Source: Sphingobacterium sp. HMA12 (lineage in GTDB: Bacteria > Bacteroidota > Bacteroidia > Sphingobacteriales > Sphingobacteriaceae). From it: DNA of 64,000 bases. The DNA lies in contig NZ_BEYR01000009.1 of the NCBI RefSeq assembly GCF_002933815.1, positions 102,284 through 166,283 of the forward strand. The letters are read 5' to 3'. How positions within the stretch are numbered: the stretch's first letter is position 1; each line of letters opens with the position of its first letter. Both the position numbers and the translations under genes were made by a program. This document shows positions 18,145 to 28,191 of this stretch, one piece after another. Below the pieces are notes generated by a model. It saw only the letters and a list, made by a program, of their open reading frames with translations, was not told where the DNA came from and searched no databases.

Positions 18145-19443
18145 TTAAGATTTATTGGATATTAATATCCGCACCAAAAGTAACAATCCAATTACAAAAA
18201 ATAAAGAAAGTACCAGTGCAGAATAACGAATATTGTGTGTGATCTGTTCAATCAGGCCAAAGGAGAACAGACCGATGACGATTGCCACTTTTTCTGTAAC
18301 GTCATAAAATGAGAAAAAGGCCGTCGTGTCCTTAATATCCGTTGGAATCAGTTTAGAATACGTTGATCTCGATAAGGACTGTATCCCACCCATAACCAGA
18401 CCGACCAATGCGGCAATAATATAAAATTGCATCGGAGTAGACAGATAAAATGCGGCAATACAGATTGCGATCCAGATCATAACAACAACGATCAGCACCT
18501 TAATATTTCCAAAAAGCTTCGATAAATAGGACATCAAAAATGCCCCTAAAATTGCAACAAGCTGGATTAAAAGAATTGTTGCAATGAGCCGCTCAGCACC
18601 AAGGTGAAGAATTTTTTCACCAAATGATGAAGCGACAATCATCAGCGTCTGCACCCCGATCGCATAGAAGAAAAAAGCGGGCAAAAACTGTTTAATTTCA
18701 GGGATACCTTTAATTTTTTGGATCACGTGGCTAAATTCGTCCCGTACGTTCTGTACAAAGCTTTTCCCAATATTATTGCCCGTCGCATCAATTTTAGGCA
18801 AATATTTAAATGGGATCATAGAGAATCCCAACCACCACAGTCCCACCATCAGAAAAGATATCCGGGCTGGCAGCGATGGATCGGTAATCCCAAACCATTC
18901 CGGTTTCAGGACCACAATAAAACAAAGAATCTGTAAAGTCACACATCCGATATAGCCAAAAGCAAAACCCTGTGCGCTCACACGGTCCTGTTGATCTACC
19001 GTCGCTAACAGTGGCAGGTATGAATTATTAAACAAAACACCACCAATATAGCCCATTGCGGCCAAAGCGAAACAGATAATTCCGATCTCCAAGGTTTCCA
19101 GTTTAAAGAAAAACAGACACATACATGCGATTGCACCAACGTAGGTAAAGAACTTCATGATCTGTTTCTTTAACCCCTTCGCATCAGCATAAGATGATAT
19201 AAAAGGCAAAGAAAAGGACATCAGCAAGTAAGCCGCAGCCAGTGCAAAATTGGAAAGTGCCGTATTGACAATCTCAACACCAAAAAATTTAACGACATCA
19301 CCATGTTCTTTTGTCGTTGTTATTGCCGTATAGTATACAGGAAAAATGGTTGAGGTAATCACGAGGTTGTAAGCGGAATTGGCCCAATCAAACATCGCCC
19401 AAGAACGAATCAGTTTTTTATTGTTTTTTGCAATTGCTTCCAT
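18145..19443 (-). CDS. MFS transporter, UMF1/Atg22-like
   Basis: A 432-residue membrane protein with about twelve hydrophobic segments. The N-terminal RSWAMFDWANSAYNLVITSTIFPVYY is the hallmark of the UMF1 (vacuole effluxer Atg22-like) family; FGYIGCVTLQ and GGIQSLSRSTYSKLIP are further conserved segments. Eukaryotic relatives export amino acids from the vacuole, but the substrate of bacterial members is not established. It lies 10 bases after dacB and 20 bases before the Fe-S protein gene, all on the minus strand. Confidence 0.88.
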   Translation of the reverse strand: MEAIAKNNKKLIRSWAMFDWANSAYNLVITSTIFPVYYTAITTTKEHGDVVKFFGVEIVNTALSNFALAAAYLLMSFSLPFISSYADAKGLKKQIMKFFTYVGAIACMCLFFFKLETLEIGIICFALAAMGYIGGVLFNNSYLPLLATVDQQDRVSAQGFAFGYIGCVTLQILCFIVVLKPEWFGITDPSLPARISFLMVGLWWLGFSMIPFKYLPKIDATGNNIGKSFVQNVRDEFSHVIQKIKGIPEIKQFLPAFFFYAIGVQTLMIVASSFGEKILHLGAERLIATILLIQLVAILGAFLMSYLSKLFGNIKVLIVVVMIWIAICIAAFYLSTPMQFYIIAALVGLVMGGIQSLSRSTYSKLIPTDIKDTTAFFSFYDVTEKVAIVIGLFSFGLIEQITHNIRYSALVLSLFFVIGLLLLVRILISNKS

Positions 19444-19453
19444 TTAAATTGGC

Positions 19454-20773
19454 TTAATAAGTTTGACGAATATAAGTAATTATTTTAGCCATTTCCTTAC
19501 GAATTACAGTTGCGCGATCATCAATATAATTATTGTTCATAAAAGAAAAAGCAAGCCGTCTACCGGACCGAGTGATCAGATAACCGCTCTGATTATACAC
19601 TGAGGTGATTGTTCCGGTTTTCGCGAAAACAAATGGTTCCCCTTGATCCTTACTATAGGTCCGTTTCAATGTACCATCCACCCCGCCAGCAGGAAACAAC
19701 CGAAAACGTACCTGCTCATCTGGGATCTTATTTTTCAAAAGCACCAGCAGATCCACATTATTCTGGGGGGTGACTTTATTATAAGAAGACAGGCCCGAAC
19801 CATCGAAAATCGCGACTTCATTTGAAAAAAAAGAATAGACCTTATTTTTCATCCAATCCCGTACAAGATAGGTATCGAACTGGCCAAATTGTTTCCAGGA
19901 GCACATCATTAAAAATTGTTCAGCGATAAAATTATCACTTGGCAGCATCATTTCACGTATGAGATTTTTGGTTTCTCCTGAATACAATATTTTTGTATTA
20001 TTCGGCTTTTTATAAGCTATGAGATTTACTTTTCTTCCCAGTGTATCCGACAGCAATTTCACAAATAAACTATCGGAATAGATAAAAGGCACCTCATTGA
20101 CGTAATCATTTGGAACGGGCCGCTTTGACATCCAGAAGATATTGCTCCGAAACGAGCGTGAAAGTTCAAAGTCACCCGGTTTAGGTTCAGGCAAAACATC
20201 CAGATCCTTTTGAAAACTTCCCGGAGAAGTATTTAAACGATTGTATCCCTTTTGACGAAAGGTAACCACATTTCCAAAGATCGGAAAGGTACTTATCTCA
20301 GGCTGATAGTAGGCTTCAAAATCCTCCATTGCCCAACCGTGGGCGTAGAACTTATTCTTCATTGTACCGGGCACGACATAGATGGTCTTATTTGTTCTTT
20401 TCAAAAAATTATAGACCACCCGTGTATCCAACCGATTATGCAAAAAAGTCGGATCTCCTGTTCCCCAGATCAGTAAAGAATCGCCGCGTTCGACATACTC
20501 CAAACCGGGTATGGAGTCTCCCAAAAGTTCCAGTGCGGCATAGGTCGTATACATTTTAGTATTCGAAGCCGGTGTAAAATGCTTATTGCCATTGACGTCC
20601 ATGACAAACTTATTTGCCGTTAAATCATACAATGAAAATCCATAAAAATGGTCATTCAATATTTTGGATTCCTGAAGCATCCGGTAGACGTCTTCAAAAT
20701 TCTGGGACTTTACAATAAGGGTAGAGAATGGGACAAGCCAAAGCAGCAATATCGTGCGCAAGAATTTTTTCAT
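19454..20773 (-). CDS. dacB: D-alanyl-D-alanine carboxypeptidase/endopeptidase, PBP4 (S13) family
   Basis: A 439-residue exported penicillin-binding protein of peptidase family S13. Active-site motifs are in order: SxxK as Ser70-Lys73 (ASNTKMYT), SxN as SDN at 279-281, and KTGT at 385-388. The N-terminal MKKFLRTILLLWLVPFSTL is a signal peptide. The start is taken at the ATG at 20773, since longer frames add sequence before the signal. The enzyme trims or cleaves peptidoglycan peptides in the periplasm. It heads a same-strand run with the MFS carrier (10 bases downstream), Fe-S protein and isomerase. Confidence 0.92.
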   Translation of the reverse strand: MKKFLRTILLLWLVPFSTLIVKSQNFEDVYRMLQESKILNDHFYGFSLYDLTANKFVMDVNGNKHFTPASNTKMYTTYAALELLGDSIPGLEYVERGDSLLIWGTGDPTFLHNRLDTRVVYNFLKRTNKTIYVVPGTMKNKFYAHGWAMEDFEAYYQPEISTFPIFGNVVTFRQKGYNRLNTSPGSFQKDLDVLPEPKPGDFELSRSFRSNIFWMSKRPVPNDYVNEVPFIYSDSLFVKLLSDTLGRKVNLIAYKKPNNTKILYSGETKNLIREMMLPSDNFIAEQFLMMCSWKQFGQFDTYLVRDWMKNKVYSFFSNEVAIFDGSGLSSYNKVTPQNNVDLLVLLKNKIPDEQVRFRLFPAGGVDGTLKRTYSKDQGEPFVFAKTGTITSVYNQSGYLITRSGRRLAFSFMNNNYIDDRATVIRKEMAKIITYIRQTY

Positions 20774-20849
20774 TGGTTCAAACATACAAAAAAGAGCAAC
20801 AACTCCTTTTCTCCTATTGCCAAAATTCAGATACAAATCATTTAAAACG

Positions 20850-20880
20850 GCAAAAGGAGGAAATTCACTCCTCCTTTTGC
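20850..20880 (-). terminator. Terminator after susD
   Basis: A GCAAAAGGAGG/CCTCCTTTTGC stem lies between the SusD stop codon and dacB, followed on the minus strand by CGTTTTAAA. It separates the SusCD unit from the dacB run. Confidence 0.75.
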
Positions 20881-20897
20881 ATTTCTTACATCAGTTA

Positions 20898-22634
20898 TTA
20901 GTAGCCCTGATTTTGTGTGAGGCTACCATTGCTTTTATTGATTTCCTCCTGTGGAATTGGGAAATAAGCGTTTTTATCCGCGTAAGCTTTGCTCTTAAAG
21001 ACAGGGAGTATGCCACCTTCAAATTTTGCGTAATTTGCAATAACGTCTTTTGCTATACCCCAGCGTACCAAGTCAAAGAAACGATGACCTTCCATGGCAA
21101 GTTCCAGTCTTCTTTCAAATCGGACAGCTTTACGCGCCTGGTCAGGGCTTGTGAATGCTAGATAGGGCTTAACCTCATATTTCGCTGCTGCGACTCCGCC
21201 TCCGGTAGTCTTTATGGGCAATTTTGCTGCGCGTAGCCGAATAGAATTAACATATTTTAAAGCATTTGGGAGATTTCCTAGTTCAACCTCACATTCCGCA
21301 GCCATCAGAATTACATCGGCCAAACGCATGATATTTACATCCAAATCGGTCACATAAGCCGCACCTGCTTGTGTATGGGCAGCATGTTGACTTTTTGGAA
21401 TCATTGTTTTAATACCCGTAAACGGACCACCATGCGGGCGGCTACCTTCTTCAGGGCGCAACCATGCGTCGCCAGGAAACTCGCCATAATCCAGGAAGTT
21501 CACACCCCGGCGGCCAACGGTATAATCAAGACGTGGATCAAATCTTAAATTCACATCCAATTTATAATTCGCTATCGCGGCTTTGTCTGTCAAGAGGATA
21601 TCAGATGTATAAGGATTTGTACGATAGGAGTCATCCAACATCGGAAGCCCATTTGCATCTACCTTATAAGCGTTAACAAGATCAATTGAAGGCTGATAGA
21701 AACCACAGCAACCAACAGGATTAGTTCCATTCAATCCGCTCAGCATATCGCCCACATTGGCATTATCGCCACCTCCATCAGGATTTATGGCGTGCTTGGC
21801 CACCAAAAGCGCTTCCGGTCCATTTTCCTTATTCACATCATAATTATCCTGAAAAGGCATTGTTGTGATGTCCCGACTGCCAATGACCTCCTTAAATAAA
21901 ACCAAAGCCTCAGCATACTTTTTCTGATAAAGGTATAATTTTCCCAGATATGCTTTTGCGGTGCGTTGATCCATTCGTCCACCTTCCCCATTGATCTTGC
22001 TATCTGGTAGGTTCGCCACGGCAGCCTTTAGATCGCTTTCGATCATCGGTTGCACATCCTTATCATTTTTGATCACTTTCGCATCTTCGATGTTTGTATT
22101 TTCATCTACATAAGGAATATTTTTAAAAACCCGCCACAAGAAAAAGTAATAGTGAGCACGCAACAATTTCGCTTCACCTTCGATTTCCTTCGCACGTTCG
22201 GCTTTAATCGTTTTGCTGCCACTTTGATCTTGCGTCAACAAGCGAAGAGTCGTGTTTGCACGAAGTACACCTTCATAATACACCTGCCACATGGTGCTCA
22301 AGTTGTCGTTTGAGGAAATGGTGGTAAAAGATTCGATCATGTTCATATTCGGCTGATCGGTGATTACCGATCCCTTGTGGGCATTGTCGGAAGTTATTTC
22401 GCCGAAAATCCACTGACTTGGCGCCGAACCATAGTTCCCCCAGGTCCCATTTATATTACCGTTCATAATTGCATAGGCACCAATCAAGGTCGCTTCCACC
22501 CCTTTCTTTCCCTCGATCTGCTCTTCAATCAATTCCCCTTGGGGATTCTTTTCCAAAAACCCTTTACCGCATCCAAACATGCCTAAAGTTGTCAGTCCTA
22601 ACAAACTGTATAATAGAATAGTTCTCTTTTTCAT
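20898..22634 (-). CDS. SusD/RagB-family nutrient-binding outer membrane lipoprotein
   Basis: A 578-residue lipoprotein. The signal peptide ends in the lipobox GMFGC (Cys22), followed by GKGFLEKNPQGE. SusD features include the N-terminal helical repeats (IEGEAKLLRAHYYFFLWRVF, YLGKLYLYQKKYAEALVLF) and the C-terminal FERRLELAMEGHRFFDLVRWG signature. SusD binds a polymer or oligosaccharide at the cell surface and hands it to the SusC channel. It lies 21 bases after susC on the same strand. No glycoside hydrolase, sensor or anti-sigma gene adjoins the pair, so the substrate cannot be inferred. Confidence 0.94.
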   Translation of the reverse strand: MKKRTILLYSLLGLTTLGMFGCGKGFLEKNPQGELIEEQIEGKKGVEATLIGAYAIMNGNINGTWGNYGSAPSQWIFGEITSDNAHKGSVITDQPNMNMIESFTTISSNDNLSTMWQVYYEGVLRANTTLRLLTQDQSGSKTIKAERAKEIEGEAKLLRAHYYFFLWRVFKNIPYVDENTNIEDAKVIKNDKDVQPMIESDLKAAVANLPDSKINGEGGRMDQRTAKAYLGKLYLYQKKYAEALVLFKEVIGSRDITTMPFQDNYDVNKENGPEALLVAKHAINPDGGGDNANVGDMLSGLNGTNPVGCCGFYQPSIDLVNAYKVDANGLPMLDDSYRTNPYTSDILLTDKAAIANYKLDVNLRFDPRLDYTVGRRGVNFLDYGEFPGDAWLRPEEGSRPHGGPFTGIKTMIPKSQHAAHTQAGAAYVTDLDVNIMRLADVILMAAECEVELGNLPNALKYVNSIRLRAAKLPIKTTGGGVAAAKYEVKPYLAFTSPDQARKAVRFERRLELAMEGHRFFDLVRWGIAKDVIANYAKFEGGILPVFKSKAYADKNAYFPIPQEEINKSNGSLTQNQGY

Positions 22635-22655
22635 TTTAATTGCTTTATAATTTCG

Positions 22656-25600
22656 TTAAAAACCTAAACTTACGCCCAACATATATTGCCTAGCCTGCGG
22701 ATAAACCCCGAAATCAACGCCCAATGCTGGATAATCCGATGGTGTTGCCGATACTTCCGGATCAAGACCTTCGTATTTTGTGATGGTGAATAGATTTGTT
22801 ACTCCGACATAAGCCCTTAATCTTTTCACACCTGTATTTGCGCCAAAGAGTTTATCTGTAGAGAAATTATAACCGATCTGTAAGTTTTTCATTTTAAAGA
22901 AGCTCGCATCCTGTACGAAATAGCTAGAAGATGCATACTCATTGGCCGACACCTCTTCTTTCGTTTGCGATGGAATTAGACTTGATGTATTGCTTGGACT
23001 CCAAGCATCCAATACGCGTACGCTCTTTTGACCATCAAACACGCCAAAATCCGTAAAGTAACGTGTTGCTTCATAGTTCTCATTTCCCTTAGAGCCATAG
23101 AAATACATCATGATATCGAAGTTTTTGTAATTGGCATTGAAATTAAGCGAATACGTGAAATCCGGATGTGGGCTTCCGATAACGGTATTATCTTTTGCGT
23201 CAATGATACCATCACCATTCACATCTTCAAATCTAAAACCTCCAACACGGGCTTTTTCGTAAGAAGGGTATTGTGTCAGTTCAGCTTCGTTTTGATAAAT
23301 TCCTGCTACTTTGAATCCATAGAATGCTCCAAAAGGTTGCCCTGTTCTCAAAACCGAGGTTTCCATACTTCGGAAAGCACCGTATACCACATCATTGATA
23401 CCTGGTGCCAAACCAACAATTGTATTTTTGTTTCTGGAGATGTTTGCTCCAATATCGAAGTTGAATTTGTTCGGGTCAGTTTGTTTATGGTGATAATTCA
23501 ACGAGAACTCCACCCCTTTATTTTGCATATCGCCAATATTCACATAAGGCGAGGCCGCCCGGCCAACAGCTGTTGCAGGCAATGGCAATGCAAATAACAT
23601 GTCTGAAGTTTTCTTATTATACCAGTCAAAAGCACCATCAATTTTACCTCCCAAAATCGAGAAGTCCAATCCTAGGTTTAAGGAAGCAACCTGTTCCCAT
23701 TTTACATTCTCGTTTTGATAATCACTGACCCACAGACCGCTTACTAATTCATTATTTATTGGATAAGAAGCCGAATTAATAGAAGTCGCATAACGCTTTA
23801 AATATTGGTAAGATGGAATGCGCTGGTTACCTGTAATACCGTAACCTGCTCTCAGTTTCAAGTCATTTAACCAACTTACATTTTTCATAAATTCCTCTTG
23901 GGATATCCGCCAAGCCCCACTTACCCCAGGAAAAGTACCATACTTATTCTTAGAACCAAAGTTTGACGAGCCGTCCCTTCTGACTGTTCCACTTAAGATA
24001 TAGCGATCTTTATAGGAATAATCTACTTTTCCAAAAATGGAGAACAACGATCCTAAAGCACCTTCACTTGCTGCCGAATTTTTGGAAGCCTGGCTCACAT
24101 AAAAGAAATCTGTAGTATTTGTAATGAAGTAGCCATTTCCATTTCCTTGAACCTGACGATAAGTATTATCAATAGCTTCCGTTCCCAATAACACATTTAA
24201 GCTATGGGCGTCATTAAAGTTAGCCTTATAGTTCAAGGTATTTGTCCAGGTCCATTCCGTATTATAACCAGAGGTTTCTGATGATGCACTGTTTGCGCTA
24301 CCCTCGGTAAACTCCAGATTTGGATAGGTATAACTTAAATTGTAATAATTCTCATATTTGATACCAAAGCTTGTTCTAAATGTTAATCCTTTTAATACGT
24401 CATACTCTCCAAAAGCGTTCCCGAAGAAGAAATTGCTTTTGTTCACATTATCTTTCGCGCGGTAAGCAATAGCTACAGGATTCTCGCCATTTCCCCAGCC
24501 GCCTCTAGAACCCGCGAAATTACCGCCTTCATCATATACCGGAATAATATTTTTGATCCGATAGGCAAATCCGATCGCACTACCTTCACCAATATAATCG
24601 CCAGCCGTATTTGTATTCACACCGATACCATGCCCTTTAGTCATACTATATTGCATATTTTCACCGAAACGCAATTTTTTATTAAAAGCGGAAAAATTCG
24701 TATTTGAACGTACATTAAAGCGTTCGAATCCTGTATGGATTACGGTTCCTTTTTGGCCCAAATATCCCCCGGAAACCGCATAAGAAGCATTTTCGCCACC
24801 GCCTACAGTATTTAATTGATAAGACTGTGTGGGCGCGTTCTGGCTCAATTCTTTAAACCAGTCTGTTCCGGCTTTATTTGCTTTGGTAATTTGATAAAAT
24901 TCTTCTTTGTTGTCCGCATAGTTATATTTGGACATATCGGCATCCGCAGGTGTCACTTTGTTGCCTGATACTGCGCCAGCCAACAAATAATCTGGTAGCG
25001 GATCTTTATTACCATTTAAGTCATAAATCTGCTGTGGACTTAACATTTTTGGGAAACGGCCACTATTAGGCACCTGAACGCCGTAATAAGCATCAAAATT
25101 GATCTGAGGTTTGCCAGATTTGCCAGATTTTGTTGTAATGATAACGACACCGTTATTTGCACGCGAACCGTAGATTGAAGCCGCCGAAGCATCTTTCAGC
25201 ACCTGCATCGTTTCAATATCATTCTGATTCAGCCAGCTTAATTTTCCTTCAAATGGAACCCCATCGATCACATAAAGCGGTTCGTTATTATTAATGGTAC
25301 TATAACCCCGGATTTTAATCTGCGGTGTAGAACCCGGAGCACCATCAGTCACTACTTGAACCCCCGTGGCACGACCTTGCAGAGACTCCACGGCACTCGC
25401 TGCCGGCGTAGTTTTCAATTGGTCGGTATTGACGACTGCAACAGATCCCGTCAGATCCTTCTTGCGTTGCGTCGAATAACCTGTCACAACGACTTCTTCT
25501 AATGCATCCTCTGAAGAATTTAAGGAAATTGTCAAATCAGCCTTTCCCGTGACTGTAATTTCGGAGCTCGAGTAACCGATGTAGCTTACGACCAATACGT

Positions 25601-25925
25601 CTCCGACCTTTCCCTGGATCGTAAATACACCGTCTGCATCTGTTGATGTCCCTTTGTTGGTGCCCTTGACCTTAACGGAAACACCCGTGATAGCTTGGCC
25701 TGTAGTGGCATCCTTCACCACACCTTTAATGGGGATTTCTTGTAACCCTTTGGGTTTCGTTAACGAAACGACTTCAATTCTGCCATGGGCAACTACTCCA
25801 TTGGCTGAAACCTGAGCGGTCATTCCTCCTGCTATGAGAAGAGAACTCATCAGCAGAAAACTCTTATTGAACTTTTGGCCCAATATGAGATCAAAACAGC
25901 GTTTTTGGTCCGTTTTTTTCATCAT
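22656..25925 (-). CDS. SusC/RagA-family TonB-linked outer membrane protein
   Basis: A 1089-residue outer membrane transporter. After a signal region comes a carboxypeptidase-like beta-sandwich (PIKGVVKDATTGQAITGVSVKVKG), then the SusC box LEEVVVTGYSTQRKKDLTGSV, a plug domain (VESLQGRATGVQV, INNNEPLYVIDGVP, DASAASIYGSRANNGVVIITTK) and a TonB-dependent beta-barrel ending MLGVSLGF with a terminal aromatic. It imports substrates presented by SusD using TonB energy. No STN domain is seen, so there is no built-in sign of anti-sigma signalling. It is the first gene of the susCD unit. Confidence 0.96.
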   Translation of the reverse strand: MMKKTDQKRCFDLILGQKFNKSFLLMSSLLIAGGMTAQVSANGVVAHGRIEVVSLTKPKGLQEIPIKGVVKDATTGQAITGVSVKVKGTNKGTSTDADGVFTIQGKVGDVLVVSYIGYSSSEITVTGKADLTISLNSSEDALEEVVVTGYSTQRKKDLTGSVAVVNTDQLKTTPAASAVESLQGRATGVQVVTDGAPGSTPQIKIRGYSTINNNEPLYVIDGVPFEGKLSWLNQNDIETMQVLKDASAASIYGSRANNGVVIITTKSGKSGKPQINFDAYYGVQVPNSGRFPKMLSPQQIYDLNGNKDPLPDYLLAGAVSGNKVTPADADMSKYNYADNKEEFYQITKANKAGTDWFKELSQNAPTQSYQLNTVGGGENASYAVSGGYLGQKGTVIHTGFERFNVRSNTNFSAFNKKLRFGENMQYSMTKGHGIGVNTNTAGDYIGEGSAIGFAYRIKNIIPVYDEGGNFAGSRGGWGNGENPVAIAYRAKDNVNKSNFFFGNAFGEYDVLKGLTFRTSFGIKYENYYNLSYTYPNLEFTEGSANSASSETSGYNTEWTWTNTLNYKANFNDAHSLNVLLGTEAIDNTYRQVQGNGNGYFITNTTDFFYVSQASKNSAASEGALGSLFSIFGKVDYSYKDRYILSGTVRRDGSSNFGSKNKYGTFPGVSGAWRISQEEFMKNVSWLNDLKLRAGYGITGNQRIPSYQYLKRYATSINSASYPINNELVSGLWVSDYQNENVKWEQVASLNLGLDFSILGGKIDGAFDWYNKKTSDMLFALPLPATAVGRAASPYVNIGDMQNKGVEFSLNYHHKQTDPNKFNFDIGANISRNKNTIVGLAPGINDVVYGAFRSMETSVLRTGQPFGAFYGFKVAGIYQNEAELTQYPSYEKARVGGFRFEDVNGDGIIDAKDNTVIGSPHPDFTYSLNFNANYKNFDIMMYFYGSKGNENYEATRYFTDFGVFDGQKSVRVLDAWSPSNTSSLIPSQTKEEVSANEYASSSYFVQDASFFKMKNLQIGYNFSTDKLFGANTGVKRLRAYVGVTNLFTITKYEGLDPEVSATPSDYPALGVDFGVYPQARQYMLGVSLGF

Positions 25926-26200
25926 AATTTTATAAATAGGTGGTTTAAAAAAATTTATGTTTATTTCTATGTTTGTTTTTAGTTGATATTGGTTGTTAAG
26001 TTGTTGGTCATTCTACTCCAGCGGAAACAATATGCATTGCTACCGGCAGCGAGCCCTTTGGTTATCATTTTTTTCTTTAGTTTGGTTATTCGCAGAAATG
26101 TTAAAATCTGTTAAATAAATGTAAAGAATAATAAATGTAAAAAAAAAGAAAAATCTTAATTAAATTACAAATCACTATAAATCAAGTTACTGTAATTAAT

Positions 26201-26217
26201 ACACTAAGTCTTAGTGT
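26201..26217. promoter_or_regulatory. Palindrome in the susC-mqnC gap, possible operator
   Basis: ACACTAAG-T-CTTAGTGT is a perfect inverted repeat with 8-bp arms. A TACTTTTG box (26220-26227, plus strand) starts three bases beyond, so a bound protein could block or help a promoter. No regulator gene lies beside it. Confidence 0.4.
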
Positions 26218-26330
26218 TATACTTTTGTTACAAAAAAATCCCACGGGTTTCCTTTGATCCGGTTTCTCCTCAATATCAAGCCTGAATGTCAAATATTCGC
26301 CAAATGCATTTAAATACGCTAAAAGGTACT

Positions 26331-26338
26331 TATATTTG
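26331..26338 (+). promoter_or_regulatory. -7 box directly in front of mqnC
   Basis: TATATTTG matches the Bacteroidota -7 consensus TAnnTTTG. Its last base is six bases before the A of the chosen ATG, so transcription could begin at or next to the start codon. No clear TTTG element is seen at the usual upstream distance. Confidence 0.5.
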
Positions 26339-26343
26339 TTTTG

Positions 26344-27468
26344 ATGAATGTAAGTAGTTTATTAGAACGGGCGCTCCGATTTGAGTTCCTTTCCAAGGAA
26401 GAAGGTGTTTTTTTATATAAAAATGCACCGACAGCTGATTTGACTTTCGTAGCCAATGAATTGCGTAAGATACAAGTACCACACGGCAAGGTAACCTGGC
26501 AGATCGACAGGAATGTCAATACGACCAACGTCTGTGTTGCAAACTGCAAATTTTGCAACTTTTTCCGTCGTCCGGGTCACGAAGACAGTTACATCACCGA
26601 TATCGAGAGCTACAAACAAAAGATCGAAGAGACCTTTAAATATGGCGGAGATCAACTCCTGTTACAGGGCGGTCACCATCCTGATTTGGGGATTGAATTT
26701 TACAAAAATTTATATAGACAATTAAAGGAGCTTTACCCTAACCTAAAACTACATTCACTCGGTCCCCCAGAAATCGCACATATTTCCAAGTTAGAGAATA
26801 TGAGTCATATCGACGTCTTGACGCAGTTGAAAGAGGCCGGGTTAGATTCGTTGCCCGGAGCTGGAGCAGAGATTCTCAATGACCGGGTCCGGCGTTTGAT
26901 ATCCAAAGGAAAATGTGGTGGTAAAGAATGGCTTGATGTGATGCGTGCAGCGCATAAGATCAATTTGCCTACTTCTGCGACAATGATGTTTGGCCATATC
27001 GAAACCATTGAAGAGCGATTTGAGCATTTGGTCTGGATCAGAGAAGTACAAGATGAAAAACCGCAGGATTCGTATGGCTTTATTGCTTTTATTCCCTGGC
27101 CTTTTCAAGATGACGGTACGCTATTGAAAAGACTACGTGGCATTACCAATGATGTGACGGGAGAAGAATATATCCGCATGATTGCCTTGAGCCGAATTAT
27201 GCTGCCCAATATTAAAAATATTCAGGCTTCTTGGCTCACAGTTGGAAAACGTACAGCGCAGTTGTGCCTGCATGCCGGAGCCAATGATTTTGGATCCATC
27301 ATGATTGAAGAAAATGTTGTTTCGGCAGCTGGTGCTCCCCATCGATTCACTTCTAAATCTATACAGGAAGCGATTTTAGAAGCAGGCTTTGCCCCACAGC
27401 TGAGAACACAGAAATATGATTTCAGAGAACTGCCTGCCCACATGGTCGAGCAAGTCATTAACTATTAA
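26344..27468 (+). CDS. mqnC: Cyclic dehypoxanthinyl futalosine synthase
   Basis: A 374-residue radical SAM enzyme. The cluster motif CVANCKFC gives Cys64, Cys68 and Cys71. Conserved MqnC segments follow: LLQGGHHPDLGIEFY, HSLGPPEI, LPGAGAEILNDRVR, and SWLTVGKRTAQLCLHAGANDFGS. It cyclises dehypoxanthine futalosine in the futalosine route to menaquinone. The ATG at 26344 is chosen over a TTG one codon upstream. scpB follows after only 9 bases, so the two may share a transcript although unrelated in function. Confidence 0.95.
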   Translation: MNVSSLLERALRFEFLSKEEGVFLYKNAPTADLTFVANELRKIQVPHGKVTWQIDRNVNTTNVCVANCKFCNFFRRPGHEDSYITDIESYKQKIEETFKYGGDQLLLQGGHHPDLGIEFYKNLYRQLKELYPNLKLHSLGPPEIAHISKLENMSHIDVLTQLKEAGLDSLPGAGAEILNDRVRRLISKGKCGGKEWLDVMRAAHKINLPTSATMMFGHIETIEERFEHLVWIREVQDEKPQDSYGFIAFIPWPFQDDGTLLKRLRGITNDVTGEEYIRMIALSRIMLPNIKNIQASWLTVGKRTAQLCLHAGANDFGSIMIEENVVSAAGAPHRFTSKSIQEAILEAGFAPQLRTQKYDFRELPAHMVEQVINY

Positions 27469-27477
27469 TACCCTACA

Positions 27478-28038
27478 TTGAAAGACGTTATCAGAAATAT
27501 TGAAGCAATTATTTTTGCTTCTGCGGAAGGAATAGATCTTGCGGATATCAAACAAATCTTGCAGGAGGCCCTGGCCATTGAATTATCCAAAGAGGAACTG
27601 CGTGAACTGATTAAAAAGATCGAAGATAAATATCAGGATGAAGAGCATGTTCTCGAATTGCGGTATATCAATAATGCTTACCAGTTTTTGACCAAAGCAG
27701 TTTATCATGAGGCAATACAGCAATTGCAAAATCACAACAACAAACGTAAGCTCAGTCAGTCGGCGCTGGAAACACTTGCCATCATCGCCTACAGACAGCC
27801 GATTACAAAGCTCGAGATCGAACAGATCAGAGGGGTAAGCTGTGATTATTCTATTCAGAGACTTTTAGAAAAGAAACTGATCAAAATAGCCGGAAAAGCC
27901 GATACAATTGGTAAACCATTGTTGTATGCAACCAGCCAACAATTTATGGATCATTTCGGAATCAATGGCGTTCGCGATCTTCCGCAGCTAAAAGATATCG
28001 TCACAGAAGACAATGCAATTGGCGAAACAAATGAGTAA
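27478..28038 (+). CDS. scpB: Segregation and condensation protein B
   Basis: A 186-residue subunit of the SMC-ScpAB condensin. It contains IEAIIFASAEGID at the start, the paired winged-helix segments SALETLAIIAYRQPITKLEIEQIRGV and YSIQRLLEKKLIKIAGKADTIGKPLLYAT, which are the standard ScpB motifs. It helps compact and segregate the chromosome. The start appears to be a TTG at 27478, since no ATG precedes the conserved N-terminus in frame. It is immediately downstream of mqnC. Confidence 0.94.
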   Translation: MKDVIRNIEAIIFASAEGIDLADIKQILQEALAIELSKEELRELIKKIEDKYQDEEHVLELRYINNAYQFLTKAVYHEAIQQLQNHNNKRKLSQSALETLAIIAYRQPITKLEIEQIRGVSCDYSIQRLLEKKLIKIAGKADTIGKPLLYATSQQFMDHFGINGVRDLPQLKDIVTEDNAIGETNE

Positions 28039-28191
28039 ATAAAATAAAATAAATTTTTATTTTTAAAAAACAATTCAACATACTGATTAACAGAAAAATA
28101 AAGGTCAATATTTTTTTAAAAAAAAGTTTTAAAAAATAGTTTTCTTCTCTAATTTTACAACATTGAATAAGAAACAATAAAGTATTATTTT

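Larger units (their letters stand above)
25926..26343. other. Intergenic gap between susC and mqnC
   Basis: This AT-rich gap of about 420 bases holds no convincing ORF. It must carry the divergent promoters of susC (minus) and mqnC (plus). Two elements are recognisable and listed separately: a palindrome at 26201-26217 and a TATATTTG box at 26331-26338. Confidence 0.6.
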
